From Nannochloropsis oceanica (lineage: Eukaryota > Sar > Eustigmatophyceae > Eustigmatales > Monodopsidaceae): a DNA stretch of 64,000 nucleotides. Shown here piece after piece: positions 11,134-21,565 of this stretch (positions within the stretch are counted from its first letter, which is position 1; each line of letters opens with the position of its first letter). The translations under genes and the position numbers were made by a program. Where the stretch lies: positions 1,009,001 to 1,073,000 of the forward strand of contig CP038128.1 in assembly GCA_004519485.1 (NCBI GenBank), given 5' to 3'. Below the pieces are notes generated by a model. That model did no database searches, was not told the origin of the DNA, and worked only from the letters and a program-made list of their open reading frames with translations.

Positions 11134-11700
11134 CACGATGAATGCCAGAGGAATCTGACGCCAAAAAGGAATGGGGTGGGAGGGCAGGGCAGGATTACTT
11201 GTTGGGTCCTGATACTGCCTGATAATTGTTTGTTATAATAAGAGACTCTGGGTTTTGTCCGATGTCTATGAAAGCACTGGGAGACTCACTTTTCCTGCTA
11301 TCTCTTGCAGATTTTGTCACCATGCGGCTCACTTTCATAAGGTTCTCCCCCCTAAATACACGTATGACAGCCCTCATCCCTAACTTCATTAAATTGACTG
11401 TTTCAACATTCGTATCTATTTCTTTCTATTCAGACTACCGGTCTGTAGTAAAAAATTTCATCCGCTCACTCTTTATTTATCGCCCTCCCACCAGGTTTAG
11501 TGGCACTTACCATCCCCGAAGGGTCACCACCACCACCACTTTCACCATTCAAGCAGCAATATACGAAGAAGGCAGATGAAGCAGCAACCACTGTTGATAC
11601 GGCTCCTTCCCCACTAGTTACCCCGCTGTCATTGGCGGGATCGGCCTCCTCGTTGTCTTCAGCATCGTCTCCTGAGTACCGACATAACATCACCACAGCC

Positions 11701-11867
11701 ATGGACCCGGTGCGGCCACCAAAACCAACCCAACCACAAGCAGGGAAATCAACGATTATGCTGGTACTGCTGCCTCTTGACAAGAAAGAGTCTACAGCAG
11801 CCATACCTGTCTTCGCTGCGCCCACGGCCGCGGGGGCAGCATCACCGCCCTCTTCCCCAACACACAT

Positions 11868-11903
<36 letters not shown>

Positions 11904-14900
11904 CGAAGCAACACCAGCAGCAGTCGAAGCAAAATCAGCAACCACCTCCGGATCGGGCATCAAGGAGAAGGGGGTAACAAATCCTCATTCCATTTCCAAG
12001 TTGTCCCCATCTTCCTTGTCCGTCTCCCTCCGCCGCCTCGTTGTGATGGGTCTGCGTCTCTTACCTATCCTGCTTGGTCCCTCTATTTTCGCCGATGCCA
12101 GCCCCACCACTTCCCCCGGACGTGGCAACCCATCTTCGCCTCCCGCCACTGCTAATGCCAAGCTTGCCTTTTCTGCTGCTGCCCGCGTTTTGGCCTCCAA
12201 TGCGCCAGGTGGCAGTACGAGCAGCAGCGGCAGCAGTGGCCTACCAGTTGCTGCAGCAGTAGTGACAACAGTATCAACAACAACCAATGCCGTGCAGGTT
12301 TCAGCAACGCAGAAGATTCCGTTGCCACCTGTTCCGGGTAAGAAGAAGGTGGTAGGCAGCAGTAGCAGCAGCAGCAGCAGCAGTGGGGGGAAATTGATGG
12401 ATGACCATAGTCTGGTGAAGCTCCTCTTCTTGATTGTGGGACTTTTTTGGGTGTTGGTCGTTTTGGCCTTCCTTTATTGGGCTCCGGTTGTCTCCTTTTT
12501 CAATTTGCTGGTGCTGGGGATAATAGTTTGTTTTATTAAAAGCGAGGGGAGCTCGTGGCATCATGCGCAGGAGTTTGAGAACCGTTTCTGGACGGTGATG
12601 AGTTTCATCACCTCAATTGTGTTGGTATTCTCTCCGGATTCCCCTTTCAGGATCGGGACGTACTCGAAGACCTTGGGATGGCTGATTTGTTTCTGTGTGG
12701 CGTATGCTGTTCATTCATATGATCGGCATTTGCACCGTGTGAATATGTCGCGGAAGCCTGAGTTTGTGAGGGCGAGAAGGGGAGGGTCGAGCTTGCACGC
12801 GCATCACCGCTCGAGAGGGATACCTTCAACCGGGGGGCGCATCAACAACAGCAGCGCTAGCGCTGGTAGTGCCAGCAATCTGGGCAACAATGCGAACAGC
12901 AGGTTAAGCAAGGGAGGGATGGTGCGGCTGTCATCAGGGGACCGAGGAGCTGCTACTCCTTCTCCTCCGGAGTCGCCTCCTCCCTCTGCTTCTTCAATGG
13001 ATGGGAACAGACCGAGGGTGATGTCGGGGTCAGGGGATGGGGCGGCGGATGCCTTGACAATTTGTAGTAGTCTGGGGAGTGCAGCGATATCGACGGCGAC
13101 GACGACGTTGACGAGGGGTGGGATTGCAACAGCAGAGGATTCAGCAGGAGGGGTAGGTGCAAGGGCGCAGCGGGCTTCGTCGTTTTCGGATTCTTTCCCC
13201 TCCGCCCTGACCACGGGAGCACCAGTGGGAGGAGGCGTAGTGCGTATGCCTACTGTTCAGCAGCAGCAGCAGCAGCAGCAGCTCCGCCTCCCGTTACAGT
13301 CGGCAGGCACGCGCACGGTCACGGACAAGTTACTGACGTCTGAGATCTCAGATTTGGATGAGAGCTGGGAAGGAGATACTACAGCGGCAATGGCAGCAGG
13401 AGGGGTGATTCTGCATGATCAGCAGCAACAGCAGCACCACTACCAGCAGCAGCAGACCTTGAGTCATAGTATCAACAGCGGTAGCAGCAGTAGTGGCAGC
13501 AGTAGGAGTGGTAGCAGCGGGGGGTACCTGGACGACATACGTCGCGGCAGCTCTACAACTACAGAAGGCTTCGGCATTGCCACTTCTGCTGCTCCCCCTA
13601 CCCCTGCTTGTCCAGTGCCTGTACCTGTTGCCCGTCTTCGCCTGCTTGACATTTTACTCCAAGCACAAGCAGGGGACGGGGAGCGTGTGGCGGACGCCGT
13701 GGTCAGGTCACAAATGGAGGAGAAGCTGGAAGTGATTGAACACGCCCTTCAAGCTGTCGACCAGTATCTAATCAGCAGCACGGTTTCTAATTGGTTCAAC
13801 ATGCAGAAAGTTCTGCGACTGGAACGTACCATCATCAATATTTTCAACGTTGCCCGGACCGACGAACTCAACTACCTCGTCTCGCACATCACCCTTGCCC
13901 TGCTTTTCTACAAAGTCAAAGACCACTTCCTCTCCTCTTCCAAGAAGTGTCTCAACCGCACGGATCTCATCGAACTCCTCGCCGTCACGAGAATCTCCGA
14001 ACTAGGCATCCACGAGCGAGCCATGGTCCTCGATGCCCTCCAACAAATGCGCTTAACCGCCCACCCACGCTCTGAGCTTTGGGTCCGCAACATCCTTCTC
14101 TGCACCCTGGGCGATAGCCTCAGTGAGCTCAAGTCCCTTATGGATGCTAAAGGTGATTTCCAATCATTGCATAAGCTTGTTTTTGATGACATTCGTACAG
14201 AGAAGATCAGGAATGAGATTTTAGTGCACATTAGGAAGCAGGCATATGTTCAAGCGGCGCACATGAAATTGGGCACGCGCCTGGCGAGGCAACGACGAGA
14301 GAGGCAGCCCTGGAGGAAGGTCTTGAGTGACGTAGATGATACGTTGGCCTCGTCGGGAGGGAGATTTCCTGCCGGGATGGATCGAAGGCTGCCGAGGCAT
14401 GCCCTGTACCCGGGGGTACTTGCTTTTTATCGAGAGTTGGACTTGGGAACGACGGGACCTGACGAATGGGGCTCAGATCGGGATCAGGGGAACTTGGTGT
14501 TTTTGAGTGCGCGGCCGCATTTGTACAAAGATGTGTCGGAGAAGCATAGTTATGCTAAATTTCGGAAGTTGCAGGATAACAGGGGAATGCACACAACGCC
14601 GACGTTGTTGGCGGGGTCTTTGGATTCGGGGTATAGTTATGTAATGGAACGGAATATTGAGGGGCTGGCGCAAAAAAAGGTGGAGAATTTCGAGCAGTTT
14701 GTGAGTCTGTATCCTGAGTATTCGTTTGTGTTCATTGGGGATAATGGACAAGGGGATTTGCGGGCAGCGGAGTTGATGGCGAAGAAGGCCAAGCTGCCGA
14801 TGGGTGGAGGAAGTCATCCGCGCATCGATGCGTTATATATACACCGGATTCAGCCGCTGGATCAGGGATATGGGTACGATGAGCAGGCCTACGCGAGATG

Positions 14901-17583
14901 GAGGGAAATGGGTATTTGTTTTTTTGACAATTACATCGAGGCGGCGATGGATGCGGCGGTGAGGAGGCAGCCACCTTTGATCCGAATGACGGGCTTGCAA
15001 CGGGTTGTAGAATCGGCGGTGAAAGATTTTTTCAAGATAGAGGGGTGGCCCTCGGCAAGAGAACAGGAGCTGAGAAGGGTTGAGTTGAATAGGAGTATTT
15101 TGAGAGCGAATGACATATTGGCGAAAAATGGTTTGGCTGCTGTGCCACCTATTCCTTCTCAGCAGAAATCGCGTTTCGAGGTCGGGGCGCGGGTGATGAC
15201 TCTTTACGGTGGTGGGCTTGTCAAGCGCTATCGCCCCGAAGATGGGGTCTACGAGATTTTGCTCGACTGGACCGCCTCTACTCCACAGCAGCAACAGCGG
15301 GAGCGGGAGCAGCAGCAAAAGGGAGGATCGAGCAAGCTGAGGCCCAGTCTGGGGACAGTGGGAGAGAAAGAGCCAGCGCCGCTTACCCCTCTTATGACCA
15401 CACCTCCTCGAATTGACCAGTATCGCTCTCGAAGTGGCTCTGTGTATTCCGAAGGTGACAATTTCAATCGCCTCCTTATTGCTGACGACAGCAGCAGCAC
15501 CCCCCCTTCCCCTCATTCCCTTTCTTCCCCTCTCCCCACATGGGGAGGGACGCCTTCAGCGGAAGGAGGGGCGACCACCGAGCCGAACAATCACCAGCAA
15601 CAGCAGCAGCAGGTGAGACAGTTGATGTTGACGTCGGATTTGAGAGGTGGCACACCCGTGACTCGCTCGGCCTCGGCGAATATGCCTTTGTCTTGTCCCT
15701 CGCCCACTACTCAAGGGAGAGGGATCACGCGTGGGGTATCTCCAGGGGTTGTTGGCAGCGACAGTGGGAGCAGCACCAGCAGCAGTAAGTGTCCGGCGAG
15801 TGCTTCTAGCTTGACGCCCGTTGAGGCTTTCCTCCAGGACTCGGCCATAATGTATGCGGTCCCCACTGCAACTCCCACCGCTGCCACTGTTACCTCCGCT
15901 ACCACTCCCACTGGTGGCAGCAGCAGCAGCAGCAGCAGCAGCCGAGCAGGCCTTTCTTCCTACATCTCCTTTTTTCCCGGTGCCTCTTACCTCTCCAGGC
16001 TGCGGTCGGATCGCGGCCCACGCTACCCGCCAGGAACATACGTCATCACTCCTTACGGTGCGGGCGTTGTCCTCTGCCATTGCCCAGCTGCTGCTCCCTC
16101 ACCTGCACCTGCTGCTGCTATTTCTCGCCTTTCCACGCCCAAGCCGTCCGTGGCACCACCAGCAATCGGCGTCTGGCCGCCGGAAGCACCGAAGCAGACG
16201 GCAGGCGAGGAAGGAGCAACAGCAGCAACCCCGGCAACGATAGCAACGGCGGGCTTGGCTTCTCCCAATCTCTCCTCTTCTTCCCCCCCTAATCTACAAT
16301 CTTCCCCTGGTACATCCACTCCTGCACCTGCTCCTTGTTCTCCTACCCACCCTCTTTTGACCCCAACTACTGCATCTCGCCCTCCTTCCTTGCAGCGCAA
16401 AGGCACGCCGGAGACATACGTCATTGCGCTTCGATGGGGTGCCAAGGCCTACCTCCCTCCTTCTGTCCTTTCCCCCACAACAGCAGCACCAGCGGCAGGT
16501 AGCAACAGTACCACCAGCTCCGCGACTACCTCTCCTAGAGGAGGGAGGAGGGTGGGAGGGAGACAGGACTTGGAGCCCTCTGCGGGTATTCTGGCGGGAA
16601 TGATGAATTTATTGAGCTTGGGAAGTGGGCGAGGAGTGGGTTTGCGAAGTGGGGCGGGGGTTGGGGGGGGGGGGAGCTCGGGAGCGAATGGTGCCACTAC
16701 TATTATTCTGGCGGCGGGTATGAGCGTAGAGACGAGATATGGGCAGGCATTAGTGCAGGAGAGGAGGGAGGGGGATGGGCTCACTATTCTGACGTTGCCC
16801 GGCGGGATGACGGCGTATGTGCCTGCGGTAAGTTTGGCCGAGTTTGTATTGCCGAGGAGGAATAGTAGCAATTACAGTAACAGTGGGAACGGAAGGAGAC
16901 CACGGAGTTTGTCAGCTTTGTCAGGGGGAAATGTGAGTGTTGGGTTGCCTTTGTCTTCGGGAGGAGGGGGGAGAGGAAGAGGAGGAGGAGGAGGAGGAGG
17001 AGGAGGAGGAGGAGGGGAAGGGAATGGGAGGAGGAGTCTGTCGCCTTATGATGTCACAGGAGGAACATCATCTTCTTTGCTGGGGTTTCTGAAGGGAGCG
17101 GTTTCGAGTGTGGAGCCAGCTGTTGCCACTGCAGCTGACGGTGAAGCGGCTGCAGCAATAGACGAGGAAATCAGTCCCGAGATGAAGAGTGTGGCAACGT
17201 CCACCTCGTGTTCTCCGTTCCGCCCGCTGGTGTCACCTTCTTCTCCTACTCCTCTTCAGCAGCAGCTCGAGCATCATCAGATGCGTTCCAATAGCGTAGA
17301 TTCCGAGTCAAGCATTACTAGTACGACCAGCACGGCGAGTGCGGGCTTGCGGGGATGGTGGGCAAGAGCAAGCAGCAGTCGAAGGGGCCCAAGGCCTTTG
17401 ATGGTTGGCGATCGAGTCTCCGCGGGTAAATGGGGGGAGGCGGTGGTCTTGCGGGTGAGGGAAAAGGACGCGATAGTGGAGGTGGCATTTACTCGCTGGC
17501 GGGGTCGGGCTTTCTTGCACAATAGTGGTGACGGGTTCTTGAGGGAGGGAGAGGTGGGGCGAGGGAATGAGGGAGGGAGATGA
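11701..17583 (+). CDS. Giant App1-type phosphatidate phosphatase with repeat modules
   Basis: A single long frame gives 1960 residues from the first ATG. The frame is open upstream to about 11500, just after an acceptor-like CCACCAG, so a 5' exon is possible. Residues about 240-340 hold two or three membrane segments. The catalytic domain (DUF2183/App1 family, residues about 865-1110) begins WRKVLSDVDDTLASSGG with the DxDxT motif at 877-881, then NLVFLSARP and FVFIGDNGQGD. Yeast App1 removes phosphate from phosphatidate and diacylglycerol pyrophosphate; that activity is inferred here. The C-terminal half carries four diverged copies of a module with a VxTxYGxGxV core (near 15174, 16024, 16711 and 17398), separated by Ser/Ala/Pro-rich linkers. 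Gln, Ser, Ala and Gly homopolymers occur throughout. Confidence 0.85.
16961..17016. repeat. (GGA)n tract coding for poly-Gly
   Basis: A purine-only run of GGA trinucleotides inside the App1-like gene is read as a poly-Gly linker between the third and fourth repeat modules. CAG/CTG and AGC tracts coding for Gln, Ala and Ser lie elsewhere in the same gene (for example 11873-11901 and 13258-13281). Confidence 0.85.
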
Positions 17584-19042
17584 GGGATTGTGGTTTACAT
17601 CTTGGCACAGAGCCGCATCATGCATAGATCGATAGTAATGATAGGCATAAATTTCTTTTGTTCAGATAAGGATGGGAAAGAAGAAGAATAGGACGCGTGT
17701 GTGTGTGTAGGTAAGTAGGTGGATTGCGAAGAAAGTGGTAGAGGGGGGACCCCGTAACACAGAAATATACAGGGGAAGGGAGAATGATAGGAAGGGAAAA
17801 GGCGCAGATGGAGGGTGAACAACCGAATCGAACTGTAATGTTGATTCAATTTAATGTAACACTCTGGGAGTGATTGATGGGGAAAGAAGAGACCAGGTCA
17901 GACGGAGAAGAACAAAAAGCTTAGGGCGAAGAACGGAAACAAAATCAAGGAGTGAAAGGAGGACGACGACGAGAAAGGTGAAGGAGATCGATGGATAGAT
18001 ATAGAGAGAGAGCGTGACACGCATATTGGATGGGAAAGTGAAAATATGTATAACAGGTGCATTTGCATAATAAGGCCCGGAATAATAATTATCTTCTCCG
18101 ACCTTCTCCTTCCCTCCCTGCCTGACCTAGCTCCGCGCTTGTTGCTGCGACTGCGGTTGTGCTCCGCTACTTTAAATAAAACAGACAATAACGATTGCTT
18201 TCGTAGTGAACTGATACGCGAAAGACAGATGCAGAAAAAGTTGAAGACTCATACGTAGAATATTAGAATAGCAGCTGATAACGAAGGGCTGAAGAGGCCG
18301 GGAAGTGGAAGAAAGAAATGAAGGAACAGGGAAGGATGGAGGAACACTCAGACCTTCATGATGACAACCCAATTAACGAAACAAATCATCGCCATCTCCA
18401 TCTACCAAACACAACAGATGAAAAAGAATGAAATAATAAGAGATGAGGAAAGAACCCTGAAAAACAGAATTCGTTTAGGTATACTTCTTCAGAAGTCTGC
18501 CGAGGGGAAAGAGAAAGACGAAGGAAAAGGGAATGCCACACATGCGAATTATATCCATCCGAATCAATCATTGTACGTGCACCCACGTCTACTTATCGTT
18601 CCCCCTTTTCTTGTGTCGTGTGTGAATGTATGTGTGTCAGTGTACGCGTGTATGTGTGTGTCGTCGTCATTGTTGTGGTCGTCAATGTCGTTGACATTGT
18701 GTAGAAGCTCGATATTGTGGAAATCTCAATCTTAGGAGCACCAAAAACAATGCGGGGCAAAGGGGTATCCAAAGAAACAGACTGACAGACCCAACCGACA
18801 CACTCGCACACACGCACACACGCACACACATCTCTACTTCTGTCATCCAAAGAAACTGTCGGCATCGGTGCCCTCATTTCATCTCTCTCGCTTTCTCTAT
18901 CTCTTAAATTTTTTTTAATTTGTGCCCGTCCAAAATGATTTTCCCCTCTGTATACATAAATTCTCTCATTTTCATATCCTAATTTTCAAATTCCCTCTTA
19001 CATACATCAACAGTCCGTCTCTGCCTTCATCCCTTACTTCAT
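17584..19042. other. Convergent intergenic region
   Basis: This lies between the 3' ends of the App1-like gene and the PAP2 gene. It is low-complexity, with purine-rich, TG/AC-rich (18600-18840) and pyrimidine-rich stretches. Only short frames without protein-like content are seen. Confidence 0.4.
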
Positions 19043-20458
19043 TCACACGCATCCCCCCTCCAGCCTCCGCACCGCTTCTTCCTCCTGTTGCACAATTGCT
19101 GCTGGTGGCTGTCCCTCCCCCTCCCTTCTCCTGCCTCTTCTTGAGGTCCCTTCACCCTTTCCCGCTTCTTGTCCTCCTCCTGCACCCCCTGCTTCCCTAT
19201 CCCTACACAAGGACAACGTCGAAGAATTCGGAGTATTCAATTCCCCCACACCCGAAAGCGAAGCTGCAGCTGACAGCGGCGGCACCGACAAAAACGTGGG
19301 CGTCGGGGGCAAGGGCAAATGGTCATCTAACTGCAAATCGGCGAGTTTGATACTCGCCGCATCCCGTGGCAACAGCCACCAAATCATGATGTTAACATAG
19401 ATTGCTACGAGAACGTCGGAGGAATAATGCGCCTTGAATGCAAGCAACGACGCCGCTAGCAACGTCATCGATCCAACCGCCAAGACCTTCGCGGCCCTCA
19501 GATTGGGGGCAAACTTACAAACAACAAGCATCAACACCATCCCATGAGAGGTGTGCCCCGAAAACATCAAATCCCCACAGCTTCCCGTAAACCTAACTCG
19601 CGAAAATATCTCCCCAACATGTGCAGGAGGGTCCCAGCTGCTCCCATGACAGTACTCCGCAGGGTTAGGAATTAGTGTAACCAGAAAGGTAATTATTCTT
19701 AAAGTCATTCCCACGCTCATTGCTTGACACGCACGCCGCATTACTAAGCAGACAGGCATAGGTAGTGTTGTCTTGACCCGGCCATCGCTCGTTTTGACAT
19801 CGATCGTAGGCCCCCCCCAGTTGACGTTAGTGAGTGTAAGCCGGAGAAGGCCCAGGGAGAACATCAGCCCACACAACAACGCAGTCGCAAAGCCAATGAT
19901 CCATTCAAAGCTCTCCGGCAACCGGTCAGCAAGGAGCATCAAACCCAAATCTTGCAACGGGGGAGGGGGGCCATCAGCACCCCAGAGTTTACCTTGAAGG
20001 TAATAGACGTAGTTGTGGGCAATTAGATGGACGTACTCGACAAAAATCCAGAGGATGAGGAAGAAGAGCGGGGATTTCGACGGAAGAATGCCACGTTTCA
20101 TCAGTGCCCACTCAAAGGAGAGCAAGGCGAGCATTTCACGTTCGGATTTGACGGCGACGCGCCCGGGGGGGGAGTGGTGGGAGGTGGGATGATACTGGGC
20201 GTGGCCGCCGGAATTGCTTCTCTCCACACCGCCATTGGGCACGCCGCGTTGTCGCACATCTTGCTTTGCGCCCAAGCCTGCTTCCAGCTCGCTCTCTTGA
20301 CTGTCTGCGGCGGTGCTGGCTGGTGGGAGGCGGCGCGCGGGCGAGGCATCGGCGTCATGGTAGTTGGATGGGGGAAATGGTGATAGGTCGCGCTTGCTTC
20401 GGCGTGTTTCTTCAGTGGAGGTTGCCGGAGTGCTGGTCCCGTCCTCGTCCTCTTCCAT
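19043..20458 (-). CDS. Sphingomyelin-synthase-like PAP2 superfamily enzyme
   Basis: A single exon of 471 residues starts at MEEDEDGTSTPATS. A polar N-terminus of about 125 residues is followed by about six hydrophobic segments. Two signature motifs of the SMS/PAP2_C family are intact: CGDLMFSGHTS, and HYSSDVLVAIY about 40 residues later. They supply the His, His and Asp of the catalytic triad. An upstream segment (RRACQAMSVGMTLRIITFLV, then LIPNPAEYC) matches the D2 region. Family members move phospho-head groups between lipids: sphingomyelin synthase, inositol-phosphorylceramide synthase and PC:DAG cholinephosphotransferase. The motifs do not say which substrate is used. The C-terminal 100 residues are low-complexity Gly/Glu/Arg. 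Gene order places it 1.1 kb downstream of the OSCA channel gene, on the same strand. Confidence 0.87.
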   Translation of the reverse strand: MEEDEDGTSTPATSTEETRRSKRDLSPFPPSNYHDADASPARRLPPASTAADSQESELEAGLGAKQDVRQRGVPNGGVERSNSGGHAQYHPTSHHSPPGRVAVKSEREMLALLSFEWALMKRGILPSKSPLFFLILWIFVEYVHLIAHNYVYYLQGKLWGADGPPPPLQDLGLMLLADRLPESFEWIIGFATALLCGLMFSLGLLRLTLTNVNWGGPTIDVKTSDGRVKTTLPMPVCLVMRRACQAMSVGMTLRIITFLVTLIPNPAEYCHGSSWDPPAHVGEIFSRVRFTGSCGDLMFSGHTSHGMVLMLVVCKFAPNLRAAKVLAVGSMTLLAASLLAFKAHYSSDVLVAIYVNIMIWWLLPRDAASIKLADLQLDDHLPLPPTPTFLSVPPLSAAASLSGVGELNTPNSSTLSLCRDREAGGAGGGQEAGKGEGTSRRGRRREGEGQPPAAIVQQEEEAVRRLEGGCV

Positions 20459-21565
20459 GAGAAGATGGTAGTCAAAATTGAGGCCACTGCTATCGGTGCT
20501 GCTAATCCTCCTCTTTCCACCGCGACAGCGGTGTCCCGCTGCAAATTTTTATCTTGCCGCGTCCCTCTCACTATGGCACCACCAACTAAACAAGCTGTTG
20601 ATGCTGCCAAGAATGCGTGGTTGCCGGGTCCCCCCCGTCCCGCCTTTTATGGTCGGGCGAAGAACTGACCTGTGTGGTGGGTGGCAAGGATGATCAATGC
20701 TGGTGACGAGATATAAACGTATCAGGACGCAGCCATGCCAAGCCTCACGGGGAAGTGTTGATGAAAAGGAGAAGGCTGCCTGCTGGCAATGTTGAACCCG
20801 TAGGTCCGGATGCCGACAAAGGGGCTTAGACCACGGCAGCCTCACTTGGCTTTATGACACTCACCGCCCAAGTAGTCTGGAAAGCTGGATAGCATGGTTG
20901 TCGCGGGCACGATGCTTTGCTGGTGTCATCAAATTGCCAAGCAGGGTAGAAAGCATCACTGCACGTACGTCTCCAGGAAAAACACAAGATGTGTCGGTTC
21001 GTCAGTGTCCAAGCCCCTTTCGGACACACGCAAAATGAGAGGCAAAAAAAGTCGAGAACCACTTTCTTTGTACGTATGTTTTCAATTTATATGCTTATAT
21101 TGCCCGATGAATATTGCTAGCCTGCTTTGACTTAGGCTGCTGGCGTTCGTCCTCCCTTGCTTCCCCTTGGCCCATGCTCAATCTTCTGAGAATTCCCAGG
21201 GCTATCTTCTTTCTTTCTCACTTTCCCCGAAACCCTCACGACACGTACATACACACAACAATCACCAAAGTCCTTCGCCTGGTTCATGTCGCCTTCTTTG
21301 TCAGTAACACTGCTCCCATTTCACACATAACTAGGCTATACTTCCCTGCCCGCTCCTCTCCTCTTGTTTTCTTATCAACACCCATGGCGTGCACTCACAC
21401 TTGTGCCGCCCATATCTCTCATAAGGCTCATAGTGGGATATCTCCCTTCACTTGTATTTTCTACTGTATCATTCATTCTCGGGTTGAATCTCACTTTTCT
21501 TTCCAGCGATGCATCACACAACATACTTCTTCCGTCCCTCCCTCTTGCCCTCCCTCCCTCTCTCC
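20459..21565 (-). other. Upstream region with possible unassigned small exons
   Basis: This lies between the SMS-like gene and the OSCA channel. On the minus strand three segments have splice-like borders and uninterrupted frames: one near 20980-21070 ending before GTACGT, one near 20880-20930 ending before GTGAGT, and one after CACACAG near 20670. Joined frames give short products I cannot identify, so a small gene is possible but not shown. Confidence 0.2.

Noticed and set aside
11466-11963. Ala-rich open frame antisense to the App1-like gene
   Set aside because: It reads the complement of a GCA/AGC repeat tract. The composition is pure low-complexity and the sense strand has a real domain.
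14833-15516. 227-codon minus-strand frame within the App1-like gene
   Set aside because: It lies opposite the catalytic and first module region, which is clearly coding on the plus strand.
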